Assembly (NCBI GenBank): GCA_013373105.1
Contig: JABXIJ010000010.1
Location: forward strand, 1-52,100
From: Flavobacteriaceae bacterium
GTDB taxonomy: Bacteria; Bacteroidota; Bacteroidia; Flavobacteriales; Flavobacteriaceae
Direction of reading: 5' to 3'
Length of the DNA: 52,100 nt
Below, piece after piece: positions 33,009 to 42,800 of this stretch. Under the pieces are notes generated by a model that worked only from the letters and a program-made list of their open reading frames with translations, searched no databases and had not been told where the DNA came from. The number at the start of each line of letters is the position of its first letter. Position 1 is the first letter of the stretch. The position numbers and the translations under genes are program-made.

Positions 33009-34544
33009 TTACCCCAACCAACCTTCTCTATCTAAACTTCGATATTGAATAGCTTCTGCTATGTGGTTTGATGAAATATCAGTTTCATTAGCTAAATCTG
33101 CAATAGTCCTAGCAACTTTTAGAATTCTGTCATAAGCTCTTGCTGATAAGTTCAGTTTTTCCATAGCTGTTTTTAAAAGCGTTTTACTTTCTGACGTTAG
33201 TTTACAAAATTCTCGAATTTGTTTTACGTTCATTTGTGCATTGTAATGCAAGTTTTCATATTCTTTAAAACGCTCAGATTGTAATTCTCTAGCAGCAGTT
33301 ACACGTTTTCTAATTTCAATAGAAGATTCACCTATTCTTTCGTCAGATAATTTATCAAAAGGAACAGGAGTAACCTCAATATGAATGTCAATTCTATCCA
33401 ACAAAGGTCCAGATATTTTACTCAAATAACGTTGCATTTCTTGAGGTGATGAGGTCATTGGTGAATCTGGGTCGTTAAAAAATCCAGATGGACTTGGGTT
33501 CATGCTAGCTACTAACATAAACGAACTTGGGTATGTTACTGTAAATTTTGCTCTAGAAATGGTTACTTCTCTATCTTCTAAAGGTTGACGCATTACCTCT
33601 AAAACGGTTCTTTTAAATTCTGGTAATTCATCTAAAAACAAGACTCCATTGTGTGATAATGATATTTCTCCTGGCTGAGGATATTGTCCTCCACCTACTA
33701 AAGCAACATCAGAAATAGTATGATGTGGACTTCGAAAAGGTCTTTGTACCATTAAACCATTATCTTTAGTTCTACCCACCACAGAATGAATTTTGGTAGT
33801 TTCTAAAGCTTCTCTTAAAGTCATTGGTGGTAAAATAGAAGGTAATCTTTTGGCAAGCATAGTTTTTCCTGCTCCTGGAGGACCAATTAAAATGATGTTA
33901 TGGCCACCAGCAGCTGCAATTTCCATACAACGTTTTATTGATTCTTGTCCTTTAACATCAGCAAAATCAAATTCTGGAAAATCGATATTTTTATAAAACT
34001 CTGCTCTAGTATCAATAATAGTAGGTGCTATTTTTGCATCACCATTAAAATGATTAATTACTTCTTGTATATTTTCTACAGCTAGAATTTCTAAATCATT
34101 AACAATAGCAGCTTCTTTAGCATTTTCTTTGGGTAAAATAAAGTGTTTAAAACCTTCTTCTCTAGCTTTTATAGCTATTGGTAATGCCCCTTTAATGGGT
34201 TGTAAACTGCCATCTAAAGACAATTCACCCATAATTATATAGTCTTCAATAGCATCAAATTTTATTTGATTTGAAGCAGCTAAAATTCCTACAGCTAAGG
34301 TTAAATCATAAGCAGCACCTTCTTTACGAATATCAGCTGGTGCCATATTTATTATAATTTTTTTCCCAGGAAGTTTAAAATTATTATTGGCTAATGCTGC
34401 AGAAATACGGTAAGAACTTTCACTAACAGCCTTGTCTGGTAAACCTACTAAATGATAACCAATACCTTTATCTATATTTACTTCTACAGTAATGGTTGTT
34501 GCTTCTACACCAAAAACTGCAGAGCCAAAAACTTTAACTAGCAT
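33009..34544 (-). CDS. comM: YifB/ComM family Mg chelatase-like AAA+ ATPase
   Basis: ComM is a hexameric helicase that promotes branch migration during uptake and integration of foreign DNA. The 511-residue protein has an N-terminal LonC-like domain (VDKGIGYHLVGLPDKAVSE-like stretch, about residues 24-42) and a Walker A GPPGAGKTMLAK (about 217-228). LFLDELPEF (Walker B, about 301-309) and the ISGPLLDRIDIHIEV stretch (about 379-393) follow. The cysteine-rich zinc segment seen in the E. coli and Haemophilus proteins (CPCG and CxC) is replaced by NPSPSG and TSSP, with no cysteines. It lies 28 bases after ppc and may share its transcript. Confidence 0.92.
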   Translation of the reverse strand: MLVKVFGSAVFGVEATTITVEVNIDKGIGYHLVGLPDKAVSESSYRISAALANNNFKLPGKKIIINMAPADIRKEGAAYDLTLAVGILAASNQIKFDAIEDYIIMGELSLDGSLQPIKGALPIAIKAREEGFKHFILPKENAKEAAIVNDLEILAVENIQEVINHFNGDAKIAPTIIDTRAEFYKNIDFPEFDFADVKGQESIKRCMEIAAAGGHNIILIGPPGAGKTMLAKRLPSILPPMTLREALETTKIHSVVGRTKDNGLMVQRPFRSPHHTISDVALVGGGQYPQPGEISLSHNGVLFLDELPEFKRTVLEVMRQPLEDREVTISRAKFTVTYPSSFMLVASMNPSPSGFFNDPDSPMTSSPQEMQRYLSKISGPLLDRIDIHIEVTPVPFDKLSDERIGESSIEIRKRVTAARELQSERFKEYENLHYNAQMNVKQIREFCKLTSESKTLLKTAMEKLNLSARAYDRILKVARTIADLANETDISSNHIAEAIQYRSLDREGWLG

Positions 34545-34572
34545 TTTTTTCTTTAAAAGTAAAAAAAATTAT

Positions 34573-37155
34573 TTAAGCCGAATTTCTACTCGCATTTATA
34601 TTACCAAATAAAGAACGAGTTACCATTTTTTCATAAACCTCAATTTTTCTTTTATTTGGGTTTTCTTTCTTTTGTAGTTCTTGTATTTTCTTTAAAGCAT
34701 ATTGCTGAATGGTAAGTAATGGTAAAACAATTTCCTCTCTAGCCTTTATAGAGGCTTTACCACTTGGATAGTTTTCCATTAATGTTTCATGTCCAGAAAG
34801 TTTAAGCAACAATCGTTTAGATTTTGAGTATTCTTCATAAATCAATTTCCAAAAATCACCAAATTCTTCATCTTGCTCCATATAAGCTGTAAGTTGAAAG
34901 AATGATTTTGTAATACTCATAATACTATTTTCGACAAGAGTTTTAAAGAAGTCAGACGATTTATAGAAATCTACAACTTTATCAAATTCACCACTTTGCT
35001 CATAACTTTCTAATGCAGTTCCTACTCCAAAAAATCCTGGTACATTTTGTTTTAATTGACTCCAACTACCAACAAAAGGAATTGCTCTTAACTGTGAGAA
35101 ATCTAAAGTGTCAGAATTAGATCGTTTACTTGGTCTACTACCTATATTAGTTTTAGCATAGTACTTTAGAGTACTCATTTTTTCTAAATACGGAATGAAC
35201 TTTGGATGATTTTTAAAATCTTTATAGGCATGATAGCTTTTGTTAGCTAAATCTTCAATTAGTTTTGTGTGTGCTTTAGACATTGGTTTTGGTTCAAAAA
35301 CCTCATTGGTAATTCCTGAACTTAAAAGTTGCTCTATATTAAATTGACAAGAATCTTGTGTACCAAAGTTAGAACTAATGGTTTGACCTTGTATAGTTAA
35401 TTGTACTTCTTGATCTTCTATAGTTGGCCCTAATGATGCATAAAACTTATGTGTTTTTCCACCACCTCTTGCAGGTGGTCCTCCTCGTCCATCAAAGAAC
35501 AAAACTTTAATATCATATTTTCTAGAAATTGCAGTTAAAGCTTCTTTGGCTTTAAAAATAGACCAATTTGCCATTAAATAACCACCGTCTTTTGTTCCAT
35601 CAGAAAACCCTAACATAATAGTTTGCTTGTTGCCTCTTTTTGTAATATGATTTCTGTAATTTTTATTACGATATAAAGTTTCCATTACCTCAGGAGCATT
35701 TTGTAAATCTGTTACAGTTTCAAATAACGGAACAACATCTACAGGCAAATCTTCTTCAAAACCACTTAGACGTAACATCGCATAAGTTTGCATTACATTT
35801 AATGCAGTTTGGTTATTGCTAATAATATATCTGTTACAACCTTTTTCTCCATTTCTATATTGAATAGTTTTTATAGCTTGCATAGACGCTAAGGTTTTTA
35901 CTAACATGTGATCAGAAAAATCTTCTGGATTTACACTACCTTTTATAGTAGAAAGAAACTCAATTTGTTCTTTTTCTGATAATTCAAGATAGTTTTTTGG
36001 GAAAATTTTGTCACCCTTTTCATGAAGTTCTTTAACCATATTAGTAAAAGCTTCATAATGTACTCTACTGTCTTGCCTTAGATCTAATGAAGCAAAATAA
36101 AAACCAAAAAGTTTTACTTTTTTAATAAAGTAATCGAGTTCTTCTAAATACAGAGAATGATGTTCTGTAATTAGTATTTCTCTAATAGCATACAATTCTT
36201 TAAGTAGAATTTTCTGAGAGAAATTCACTACTTTATAACTGCGTTTTACATGTTTGTATAGTCTTTTTTCAACTCTAATTATTATTTCTTCTACACCTTT
36301 AAAAGTTAGTTTTCTTTTAAGTAGATGAACATCTTCGTAGTACTTTTTTAAAATGGTTTGACGTAATATTTCTGCAACATCTAGGGTGATTTCTGGTGTT
36401 ACAAAAGGATTTCCATCTCTGTCGCCACCTGGCCAAAAGCCTAAATTTATAACTTCATTCTCTAACTCTTCGCCTTCAAAAATATGTTCTTGAATGTAGC
36501 TATAAATTTCTGGAATAGATTTATAAAATACATTTTCTAAATACCAAACCAAACTAACAGCTTCATCAAAAGGTGTTGGTTTTATTTTTTTAAAAAATGG
36601 AGTTTTACCAAGTTGTGCTAAAAGTCTTTTAATAGTACTTAAATCATTTACTTTAACAGCTTCACTTAAATCTGTAATAATTCCTAAGACTTTACCAGGA
36701 TAAAATTGAGTTGGATGCGCAGTTAATACAGGGCGAATTTTAAATTCTTTAAAATGAGTTTTTAAAGCTTCTTTTTTGTGTGATGAAAATGCAGTTGCTT
36801 TTAGATTTCTAATAGTACCTATACCTTCCATATTATTAATAATAGCAAAGGCTGCATCTTCAATAGCGTCGAACAAAACTACTTGACGCTCAATGTATTG
36901 TATAAAACTAAACATGGTGTCAATTCGTTCTTTTTCTCTAGGTCTGTCTTTAAACTTTTTAAAGAAATAATCTATAATTTCTGTTGGGTTTTTACCTTGT
37001 TCGAAACCACTCTTACACACTTGATGAAACAATGGCAAATACACTCCAGTATTTGAAGTATTATCGTAAGGTAAATTCATAAAAATACCATTGTAAATTT
37101 GGTATTTAGACAACACATTTTCGTTAAAACGTGCTAATTCTGGTAATAAAGACAT
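34573..37155 (-). CDS. ppc: Phosphoenolpyruvate carboxylase
   Basis: PEP carboxylase fixes bicarbonate onto PEP to make oxaloacetate, refilling the TCA cycle. The 860-residue protein carries the catalytic His motif VLTAHPTQFYPGK (about residues 140-152), the GFSDGTKDGGYLMANW block (about 509-524, corresponding to GYSDSxKDxG) and GRGGPPARGGGKTH (about 541-554, the flexible Gly-rich loop). The C-terminus is GNINASRNSA in place of the classical QNTG, which I believe is usual for the Bacteroidetes-type enzyme. Its length is slightly under the roughly 880-930 of proteobacterial forms. Confidence 0.94.
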   Translation of the reverse strand: MSLLPELARFNENVLSKYQIYNGIFMNLPYDNTSNTGVYLPLFHQVCKSGFEQGKNPTEIIDYFFKKFKDRPREKERIDTMFSFIQYIERQVVLFDAIEDAAFAIINNMEGIGTIRNLKATAFSSHKKEALKTHFKEFKIRPVLTAHPTQFYPGKVLGIITDLSEAVKVNDLSTIKRLLAQLGKTPFFKKIKPTPFDEAVSLVWYLENVFYKSIPEIYSYIQEHIFEGEELENEVINLGFWPGGDRDGNPFVTPEITLDVAEILRQTILKKYYEDVHLLKRKLTFKGVEEIIIRVEKRLYKHVKRSYKVVNFSQKILLKELYAIREILITEHHSLYLEELDYFIKKVKLFGFYFASLDLRQDSRVHYEAFTNMVKELHEKGDKIFPKNYLELSEKEQIEFLSTIKGSVNPEDFSDHMLVKTLASMQAIKTIQYRNGEKGCNRYIISNNQTALNVMQTYAMLRLSGFEEDLPVDVVPLFETVTDLQNAPEVMETLYRNKNYRNHITKRGNKQTIMLGFSDGTKDGGYLMANWSIFKAKEALTAISRKYDIKVLFFDGRGGPPARGGGKTHKFYASLGPTIEDQEVQLTIQGQTISSNFGTQDSCQFNIEQLLSSGITNEVFEPKPMSKAHTKLIEDLANKSYHAYKDFKNHPKFIPYLEKMSTLKYYAKTNIGSRPSKRSNSDTLDFSQLRAIPFVGSWSQLKQNVPGFFGVGTALESYEQSGEFDKVVDFYKSSDFFKTLVENSIMSITKSFFQLTAYMEQDEEFGDFWKLIYEEYSKSKRLLLKLSGHETLMENYPSGKASIKAREEIVLPLLTIQQYALKKIQELQKKENPNKRKIEVYEKMVTRSLFGNINASRNSA

Positions 37156-37267
37156 AGCATTAAGTTTATGTATCTAAATTACAAAAATTGAAAATGGATT
37201 GTAGTTAAATCATCTATTTTCTACGAAAACGATTTAACTATAGTCATTTAAATAATATCCTTTTTAT

Positions 37268-39232
37268 TTATTTTTTGAAATTATCTAAACCTTTTTTTAA
37301 CCAATTTAAATAAGTGTCTTTGTCTGTGTATTGTTGAGCTGAGTTTAGAATTTCTAAATCTGGACTCAATAATACATAATATGGCTGTGAAGCATTTTTA
37401 AAGTTAATAACTTGAAAAGTAGACCATTTATCGCCAACAGTTTCAATCTTTTTTATTTTACCATTTGCTTTTAAAAAATCAAACTGTTGTTCTAGGGGTA
37501 ATTCTTTCTCATTATCATCTACATACAAAGAGATTAAAATATAATCATTATTTAATATTTTGTAAATAGCAGGATCACTCCAAACATTCTCTTCCATTTT
37601 TCTGCAGTTAACACAAGCCCATCCTGTAAAATCGAGTAAAATAGGTTTGTTGAGTAGTTTAGCTTCTGCTAACCCTTCATCAAAATCTTTGTAGCAATTT
37701 AAACCTAATGGGCAATCACTTTCTTGTTCGTAGATACTGTAAAATTGCGGAGGTGGAAATCCACTCAATAAACTTAAATTCCATGTTGGATTTTTCAAAA
37801 CTCCAGGTGCAATATAAATGGCAAAAGCTAGAATTAGCACCCCAAAAGAAATTCTTGAAAAAGATAGTTTTTTAATTGGTGAATCATGAGGAAATTTAAT
37901 TTTAGCAAAAACGTACAAGGCTAGAGCAATAAATATTATCAACCAAATTCCTATAAAAATTTCACGTTTTAATATTCCCCAATGACCTACTAATTCTGCA
38001 TTTGATAAAAACTTAAATGCAAAAGCCAACTCTAAAAAACCTAAAACTACTTTGGTTGTATTAAGCCATCCACCAGATTTTGGTAGCGAGTTTAACCAAC
38101 TTGGGAATAAAGCAAATAATGCAAAAGGTAAAGCTAAGGCTAAACCAAAACCAGACATTCCTGCTGTAAGTTGTATAGCTCCACCATCTGAAGTTAATGA
38201 ACCTGCCAATAAAGAACCTAAGATTGGTCCTGTGCAAGAAAATGACACTATAGCTAAAGTTAAAGCCATAAAAAATATACCAATAATTCCTCCAACAGAA
38301 GAAGCAGAATCCATTTTATTTCCCCAAGAACTTGGTAAAGTAATTTCGTAATAACCAAAAAATGAAAATGCAAAAAATACTAAAATGGCAAAAAAGAAAA
38401 TATTTAACCAAATGTTGGTAGAAATGGTATTTAAAATCTCTGGATCTATATTATCTAAAAAGTGAAATGGTATGCTTAATAACAGGTAAATTAAAACAAT
38501 AAAAAATCCGTATAATAAAGCGTTAAACTTACCTTTTCTTTTATTTTTTGCTTGTTTTGTAAAAAATGATACTGTAAAGGGTATCATTGGAAAAACACAA
38601 GGCGTTAAGAGTGCCAATAACCCACCAACAAAACCAAGAATAAAGATGTTAAATAAACCATTTGATGATTCATCATTACCCTCTGTTGTTGCTTTTAAAA
38701 GAGCAGTATTTTTAAGATTTAGTTTTAATTTTTTAGATAATAATTTGCTTCTATCATCTAATGTAGTTTTTTCTTGTATAGTTTTTCCTGTTAGGGAAAA
38801 TGTAAAATCTTCATCGACATTTATACAAGCAGTTTCACAAACTTGACCAAAGAAATTCAGTTTAATTTGAGTAATTTCTTTGTTGGTTAGCTGAACTCTT
38901 TGCGTAATTAAAGCTTTATCTTTAAAAACAATTTCATCTTTTTCCCAAACATCAGAATATTTTTTAAAGGTATCTTTTTCAATAGCTTTACCAACCAATT
39001 TGTAACCAGATTCTCCATCAGGAATTGAAATTACTAATGGTAATGATGCTTCATCTGGGTTGTATTGAGAATACAAATACCAACCTTTAAAAAGTGTAGC
39101 TTTAAAGATAACATCGTATTCTGTATCTGAAATTTTATTTATTTCAGCTTCTAGTTTTATAGGCTCTTCTGCTGTTTGAGCGTTTAAAAATATAGATGAT
39201 AATACACTTATAAAAACTAGTAATTTTTTCAT
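37268..39232 (-). CDS. dsbD: Thiol:disulfide interchange protein DsbD
   Basis: DsbD moves reducing power from cytoplasmic thioredoxin across the inner membrane to periplasmic proteins. Using the ATG at 39232, the protein has 654 residues with a signal (MKKLLVFISVLSSIFLNAQ). It has an N-terminal DsbD-alpha-like domain with CETAC, eight hydrophobic segments with the redox Cys pair (LLTPCVFPMIP and FSCTGPILGS), and a C-terminal thioredoxin domain with GWACVNCRKME (about residues 537-547). A longer in-frame reading from 39301 overlaps tilS and adds a non-signal extension, so it was rejected. The ATG overlaps the tilS stop by 4 bases (ATGA), suggesting coupled translation. Confidence 0.92.
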   Translation of the reverse strand: MKKLLVFISVLSSIFLNAQTAEEPIKLEAEINKISDTEYDVIFKATLFKGWYLYSQYNPDEASLPLVISIPDGESGYKLVGKAIEKDTFKKYSDVWEKDEIVFKDKALITQRVQLTNKEITQIKLNFFGQVCETACINVDEDFTFSLTGKTIQEKTTLDDRSKLLSKKLKLNLKNTALLKATTEGNDESSNGLFNIFILGFVGGLLALLTPCVFPMIPFTVSFFTKQAKNKRKGKFNALLYGFFIVLIYLLLSIPFHFLDNIDPEILNTISTNIWLNIFFFAILVFFAFSFFGYYEITLPSSWGNKMDSASSVGGIIGIFFMALTLAIVSFSCTGPILGSLLAGSLTSDGGAIQLTAGMSGFGLALALPFALFALFPSWLNSLPKSGGWLNTTKVVLGFLELAFAFKFLSNAELVGHWGILKREIFIGIWLIIFIALALYVFAKIKFPHDSPIKKLSFSRISFGVLILAFAIYIAPGVLKNPTWNLSLLSGFPPPQFYSIYEQESDCPLGLNCYKDFDEGLAEAKLLNKPILLDFTGWACVNCRKMEENVWSDPAIYKILNNDYILISLYVDDNEKELPLEQQFDFLKANGKIKKIETVGDKWSTFQVINFKNASQPYYVLLSPDLEILNSAQQYTDKDTYLNWLKKGLDNFKK

Positions 39233-40548
39233 GAATGAAATTGAATTTTTAGATTTTGATTTCCTAAAAAACGCTTGTCTTGTCTGTGGTTTATAATCCA
39301 AATAACATCGTTTTCTTTATTGCAAAGCAACCAAGTATTTTCTTTGTCAATTTGTGAAAATTTTTCATCTTTAAAATACTTACTCACCTTCTTCTTTCCT
39401 TGCATTCCTGTTGGATAAATATAATCTCCATTTTCCCATTTTCTAACTTTTAATGGGTACTTTAACAAATCTTTATCAACATAAATACTAGATTTAGTTT
39501 GTGTTTTTACTTGGTTTATTTCTGTAAAACTCAAATGTACAGGAAAGGTAATCTCTTTTATATTTTCATTTATTTCTGTAAAAGAATTAATAGAACTTTC
39601 ATTATTTCTACTAACTAATAGTAGATAATTTCTATTTTTTAAAAGTCTAAAATATTCCGAAAATACTTGTTTGCCAGTTTGTGCATTTAAAAGTTGAAGT
39701 AAATCATTCCACTCTGTAAAATTGTAGTCTTTTAGCAATTGATACAGGTATGCTTTTGGATTTGAAAGTTCCTTTATCTTGTTGATGTCAATTTTAAAAA
39801 TAATAGTATTTTCAGAGTCATCTTTTTCTACAATATCTTTTTTTATGTTAGAAATACTATCCTCAATTATTTGTTGACTTTCTTTTAAATGTTCTTGTGT
39901 TTTAGTAAAAGACTCTAATAAATTTGGATTGATTTCTTTTAAAACAGGCACAATTTTATGGCGAATTTTGTTTCTTATATATTTGGTTTCTGCATTGCTA
40001 GAATCTTCTCTCCATTCTAACTTATTTGTTGTAGCATAATTTGAAATTTCTGCTCTAGAAAATTCTAATAATGGTCTAATAATATTACCATTTTTTGATG
40101 GAATTCCAGTAAATCCTTCTAAGCCAGAACCACGTGATAAATTGATTAAAAATGTTTCTAAATTATCATCTGCATGATGTGCAGTAGCTATATAGTCAAA
40201 ATTGTGATTTTTTGCAATTTCTTGAAACCATTGATAACGTAACTCTCTAGCAGCTATTTGAATTGAAATTTTATTATCTGTAGCATATGTTTTTGTATCA
40301 AAAAAAGCTGTAAAAATCTGATTAGACGATTTTTGAGATAATTTTTTCACAAATATTTCATCTCCATCACTAGCAATACCTCTAAGTTTAAAATTACAAT
40401 GAGCTAAGGCAACTTCACTAATTTTTAATACATTCAATAAATGTGTTAAGACTACAGAATCTAATCCACCAGAAATGGCAATTAGTATTTTTTTTCCTTT
40501 AATAAATGGAAAATTTTTATTGATATGTTCTTGAAACCTTTGAAGCAT
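39229..40548 (-). CDS. tilS: tRNA(Ile)-lysidine synthase TilS
   Basis: TilS puts lysine on cytidine 34 of the CAU-anticodon tRNA-Ile so that it reads AUA. The 439-residue protein has the N-type PP-loop AISGGLDSVVLTHLL (residues 24-38, SGGLDS at 26-31), ATAHHADDNLETFLINLSRGSG (about 140-160, split here by its length) and a C-terminal TilS domain (KWENGDYIYPTGMQGKKKVS). It lies 24 bases after the hydrolase gene and overlaps dsbD. Confidence 0.94.
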   Translation of the reverse strand: MLQRFQEHINKNFPFIKGKKILIAISGGLDSVVLTHLLNVLKISEVALAHCNFKLRGIASDGDEIFVKKLSQKSSNQIFTAFFDTKTYATDNKISIQIAARELRYQWFQEIAKNHNFDYIATAHHADDNLETFLINLSRGSGLEGFTGIPSKNGNIIRPLLEFSRAEISNYATTNKLEWREDSSNAETKYIRNKIRHKIVPVLKEINPNLLESFTKTQEHLKESQQIIEDSISNIKKDIVEKDDSENTIIFKIDINKIKELSNPKAYLYQLLKDYNFTEWNDLLQLLNAQTGKQVFSEYFRLLKNRNYLLLVSRNNESSINSFTEINENIKEITFPVHLSFTEINQVKTQTKSSIYVDKDLLKYPLKVRKWENGDYIYPTGMQGKKKVSKYFKDEKFSQIDKENTWLLCNKENDVIWIINHRQDKRFLGNQNLKIQFHS

Positions 40549-40572
40549 AAATTGTCTTCAAAAATACTGAAT

Positions 40573-41394
40573 TTACAGTTGAGAATTCAACCAATCAACA
40601 ACATCTTGTAGCATTTCTTCTTTGCATAAATCATGTTGTAATTCATGATATCCTCCTTTATAAAGTTTAAGTGTAGCTAACTCAGTTTTATCTACAAATT
40701 CTTTTGAAGCTAAATGACTTGTAATTTTATCTTCATCTCCATGAAAAATAGATAAAGGAGTAGTTAATTTATCAGCATTTTTAATTGCCCAAAAACCACT
40801 ATCTAAAAAGCTTAAAGAGAAATTTGGACTTATTTTATCGTGCACTAATTCATCATTTAAATAAGCTTCAACAGCATTTTTATCTCTAGACAAATTATTA
40901 GGATTTAATTCATTTCCCATAGTTACAGAAGGAGCTATTTTTTGCAATAATTTACCAGCCATAAGTTTTACTTTTGGCGGACTAAAAGCTAATTTTAAAA
41001 ATGGACTGGTAGCAATTACACCTTTTAAATCTTCATTTTTTCTAAGTGCATAATTAATTACTACATTACCACCCATAGAATGACCATAGATAAATATTGG
41101 TTTTTTGGGAAATAATTTTTTTGCTTTTTGTATTGTAATTGAAAGAGATTCTAGAACAGCATCAAAACTAGGATTATGTCCACGTTTACCAGATGTTTTT
41201 CCATGACCAAAATGATCAAAAGCAACAACAGAAAAGTAATTGTCTGTTAGTTTTTTTGCAACTTCATTAAAGCGTCCTGAATGCTCTCCCATTCCATGTG
41301 CAATAACAACTACAGCATTTGTGCTTTTTGCTTTCCAAAATTGTCCAAAAAAATTGGTATTATGATAGATAAAATCGAATTCTTGGTGTGTCAT
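40573..41394 (-). CDS. Alpha/beta hydrolase, monoacylglycerol lipase-like
   Basis: The 273-residue protein has the serine hydrolase triad in family order: GHSMGG with nucleophile Ser106, Asp222 in FHGDEDK, and His250 in GGYHELQ. The HGMGEHSGRF and HFGHGKTSGKRG stretches (about residues 33-42 and 61-72) match the Serine aminopeptidase S33 / monoglyceride lipase group. It has no signal peptide, so it is cytoplasmic or membrane-associated. Substrate unknown; a monoacylglycerol or lysophospholipid is likely from the family. It lies 27 bases after pabB. Confidence 0.88.
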   Translation of the reverse strand: MTHQEFDFIYHNTNFFGQFWKAKSTNAVVVIAHGMGEHSGRFNEVAKKLTDNYFSVVAFDHFGHGKTSGKRGHNPSFDAVLESLSITIQKAKKLFPKKPIFIYGHSMGGNVVINYALRKNEDLKGVIATSPFLKLAFSPPKVKLMAGKLLQKIAPSVTMGNELNPNNLSRDKNAVEAYLNDELVHDKISPNFSLSFLDSGFWAIKNADKLTTPLSIFHGDEDKITSHLASKEFVDKTELATLKLYKGGYHELQHDLCKEEMLQDVVDWLNSQL

Positions 41395-41421
41395 ACAGAA
41401 AAAATTATGACTTAAAGATAC

Positions 41422-42723
41422 TTATTTAGAATTCAATAAAACATATTTCATTGCTTTTGCTTTTAATAAACACTCTTCGTATTCTTTTTCAGGAATTGAC
41501 TTATAAGTAATGGCACTACCCACTGAAAAAGAAATATATTTTTTGAGCTCATTATATAGAATACTTCTAATAACAACATTAAAATCAAAGTCACCTTGAG
41601 GAGTAAAATAACCAACTGCACCAGAATATAAACCACGTTTAGTTTCTTCTAATTCCTCTATTATTTTCATGGCAGAAACTTTTGGTGCACCTGTCATACT
41701 TCCCATAGGAAAGGTATCTTTTAATATTGTAATGGGTGAAGTTTCTTCATCAATTTCTGCAACTACAGTAGAAATTAGTTGATGCACTTGTTTAAAAGTA
41801 TACACTTTACACAATTCCTCAACTTTTACGCTTCCTTTTTTTGCAGATTTAGATAAATCGTTTCTTACCAAATCAACAATCATTACATTTTCTGAACGCT
41901 CTTTTATATCTCTACTTAAATCGTTAGCAATTTTTTCATCATGAATTTTACTCAACAAACGTTTTGCAGTTCCTTTTATTGGTTGAGAAATAACTTTGTT
42001 TCCTTCCTTTCTAATGTAGCGTTCAGGAGATGCAGATAGTAAGTATTGATGTTCAACTTTTAAAAACGTAGCAAAAGGAGGTTCAGATATTTTATTAAGA
42101 TCTGTATATACTTGTAAAGGATTTATGTGTGCATCTTCTGCAAAAAATTCTTGACAAAAATTAGCTTCATAAATATCGCCTCTTTTAATATGATGCTGCA
42201 TTATTTGTACCTTAGAATTATACTCATCTTTATGTATTCTGAGCTTTATTTTAAGTTCTTGCTTAGATTTTTTTGAATTCTGGATTGTTGATTTTTTAAT
42301 TTTTTCAAAATCATCTTCAATTTCATCATCAACCATTTTTAGATAGTGAAATTCAAGGGTATTTCCTTTTATGAAAATTAGTTTTTGTGGTTGAAAAAAA
42401 TACAAATCAGAAAAGTCTAAACCATCAAAATTTTTAGAAGATAAGTTTTCAGTATCATTCTTAACATCGTATGAAATATATCCAAAAATGTAATCTTTTG
42501 TAGTTTTTTGATATTCTTCTAATTTATTAAAAGCATTTAAATAGTCTGTTTTTATAGCTGTAAATTCTTCAACAGCCAAAGCACAATCAAAACTTGAATA
42601 TTGTTGTTTGTATTGATTAGAATCTAGCCAAACAATTGTTTCAAATTGCTGCCCCCAGTTAAGAATCTTAGTTTTAAATTCTGTACTGTTTTCAACTAAA
42701 AAAGTTTTCTTTGTCCTAATCAT
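41422..42723 (-). CDS. pabB: Aminodeoxychorismate synthase component I
   Basis: PabB converts chorismate with ammonia to aminodeoxychorismate for folate synthesis. The 433-residue protein shows chorismate-binding motifs: ISQPIKGTAKR (about residues 246-256), NVMIVDLVRNDLSK (about 277-290), FPMGSMTGAPKVSAMKIIEELE (split; about 335-356) and GLYSGAVGYF (about 360-369). The PIKGT rather than PIAGT form of the first motif, with its Lys, is typical of PabB rather than TrpE. It heads the probable operon pabB, hydrolase, tilS, dsbD. No PabA or PabC gene is adjacent. Confidence 0.9.
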   Translation of the reverse strand: MIRTKKTFLVENSTEFKTKILNWGQQFETIVWLDSNQYKQQYSSFDCALAVEEFTAIKTDYLNAFNKLEEYQKTTKDYIFGYISYDVKNDTENLSSKNFDGLDFSDLYFFQPQKLIFIKGNTLEFHYLKMVDDEIEDDFEKIKKSTIQNSKKSKQELKIKLRIHKDEYNSKVQIMQHHIKRGDIYEANFCQEFFAEDAHINPLQVYTDLNKISEPPFATFLKVEHQYLLSASPERYIRKEGNKVISQPIKGTAKRLLSKIHDEKIANDLSRDIKERSENVMIVDLVRNDLSKSAKKGSVKVEELCKVYTFKQVHQLISTVVAEIDEETSPITILKDTFPMGSMTGAPKVSAMKIIEELEETKRGLYSGAVGYFTPQGDFDFNVVIRSILYNELKKYISFSVGSAITYKSIPEKEYEECLLKAKAMKYVLLNSK

Positions 42724-42753
42724 TTTAAACTAATATTCACTTTTTTATAAATT

Positions 42754-42780
42754 AAAAAACCTCACAATAGTGAGGTTTTA
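42754..42780 (-). terminator. Intrinsic terminator of lpd
   Basis: Arms AAAACCTCAC and GTGAGGTTTT (42756-42765 and 42770-42779) around a 4-base loop form a perfect 10-bp stem on the minus strand, followed there by a T-run. It lies between lpd and pabB. Confidence 0.85.
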
Positions 42781-42800
42781 AATATATTATTTTTTTACTA

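Noticed and set aside
39233..39301. N-terminal extension of dsbD
   Set aside because: It overlaps tilS by 73 bases and lacks a signal; the ATG overlapping the tilS stop gives a standard signal peptide.
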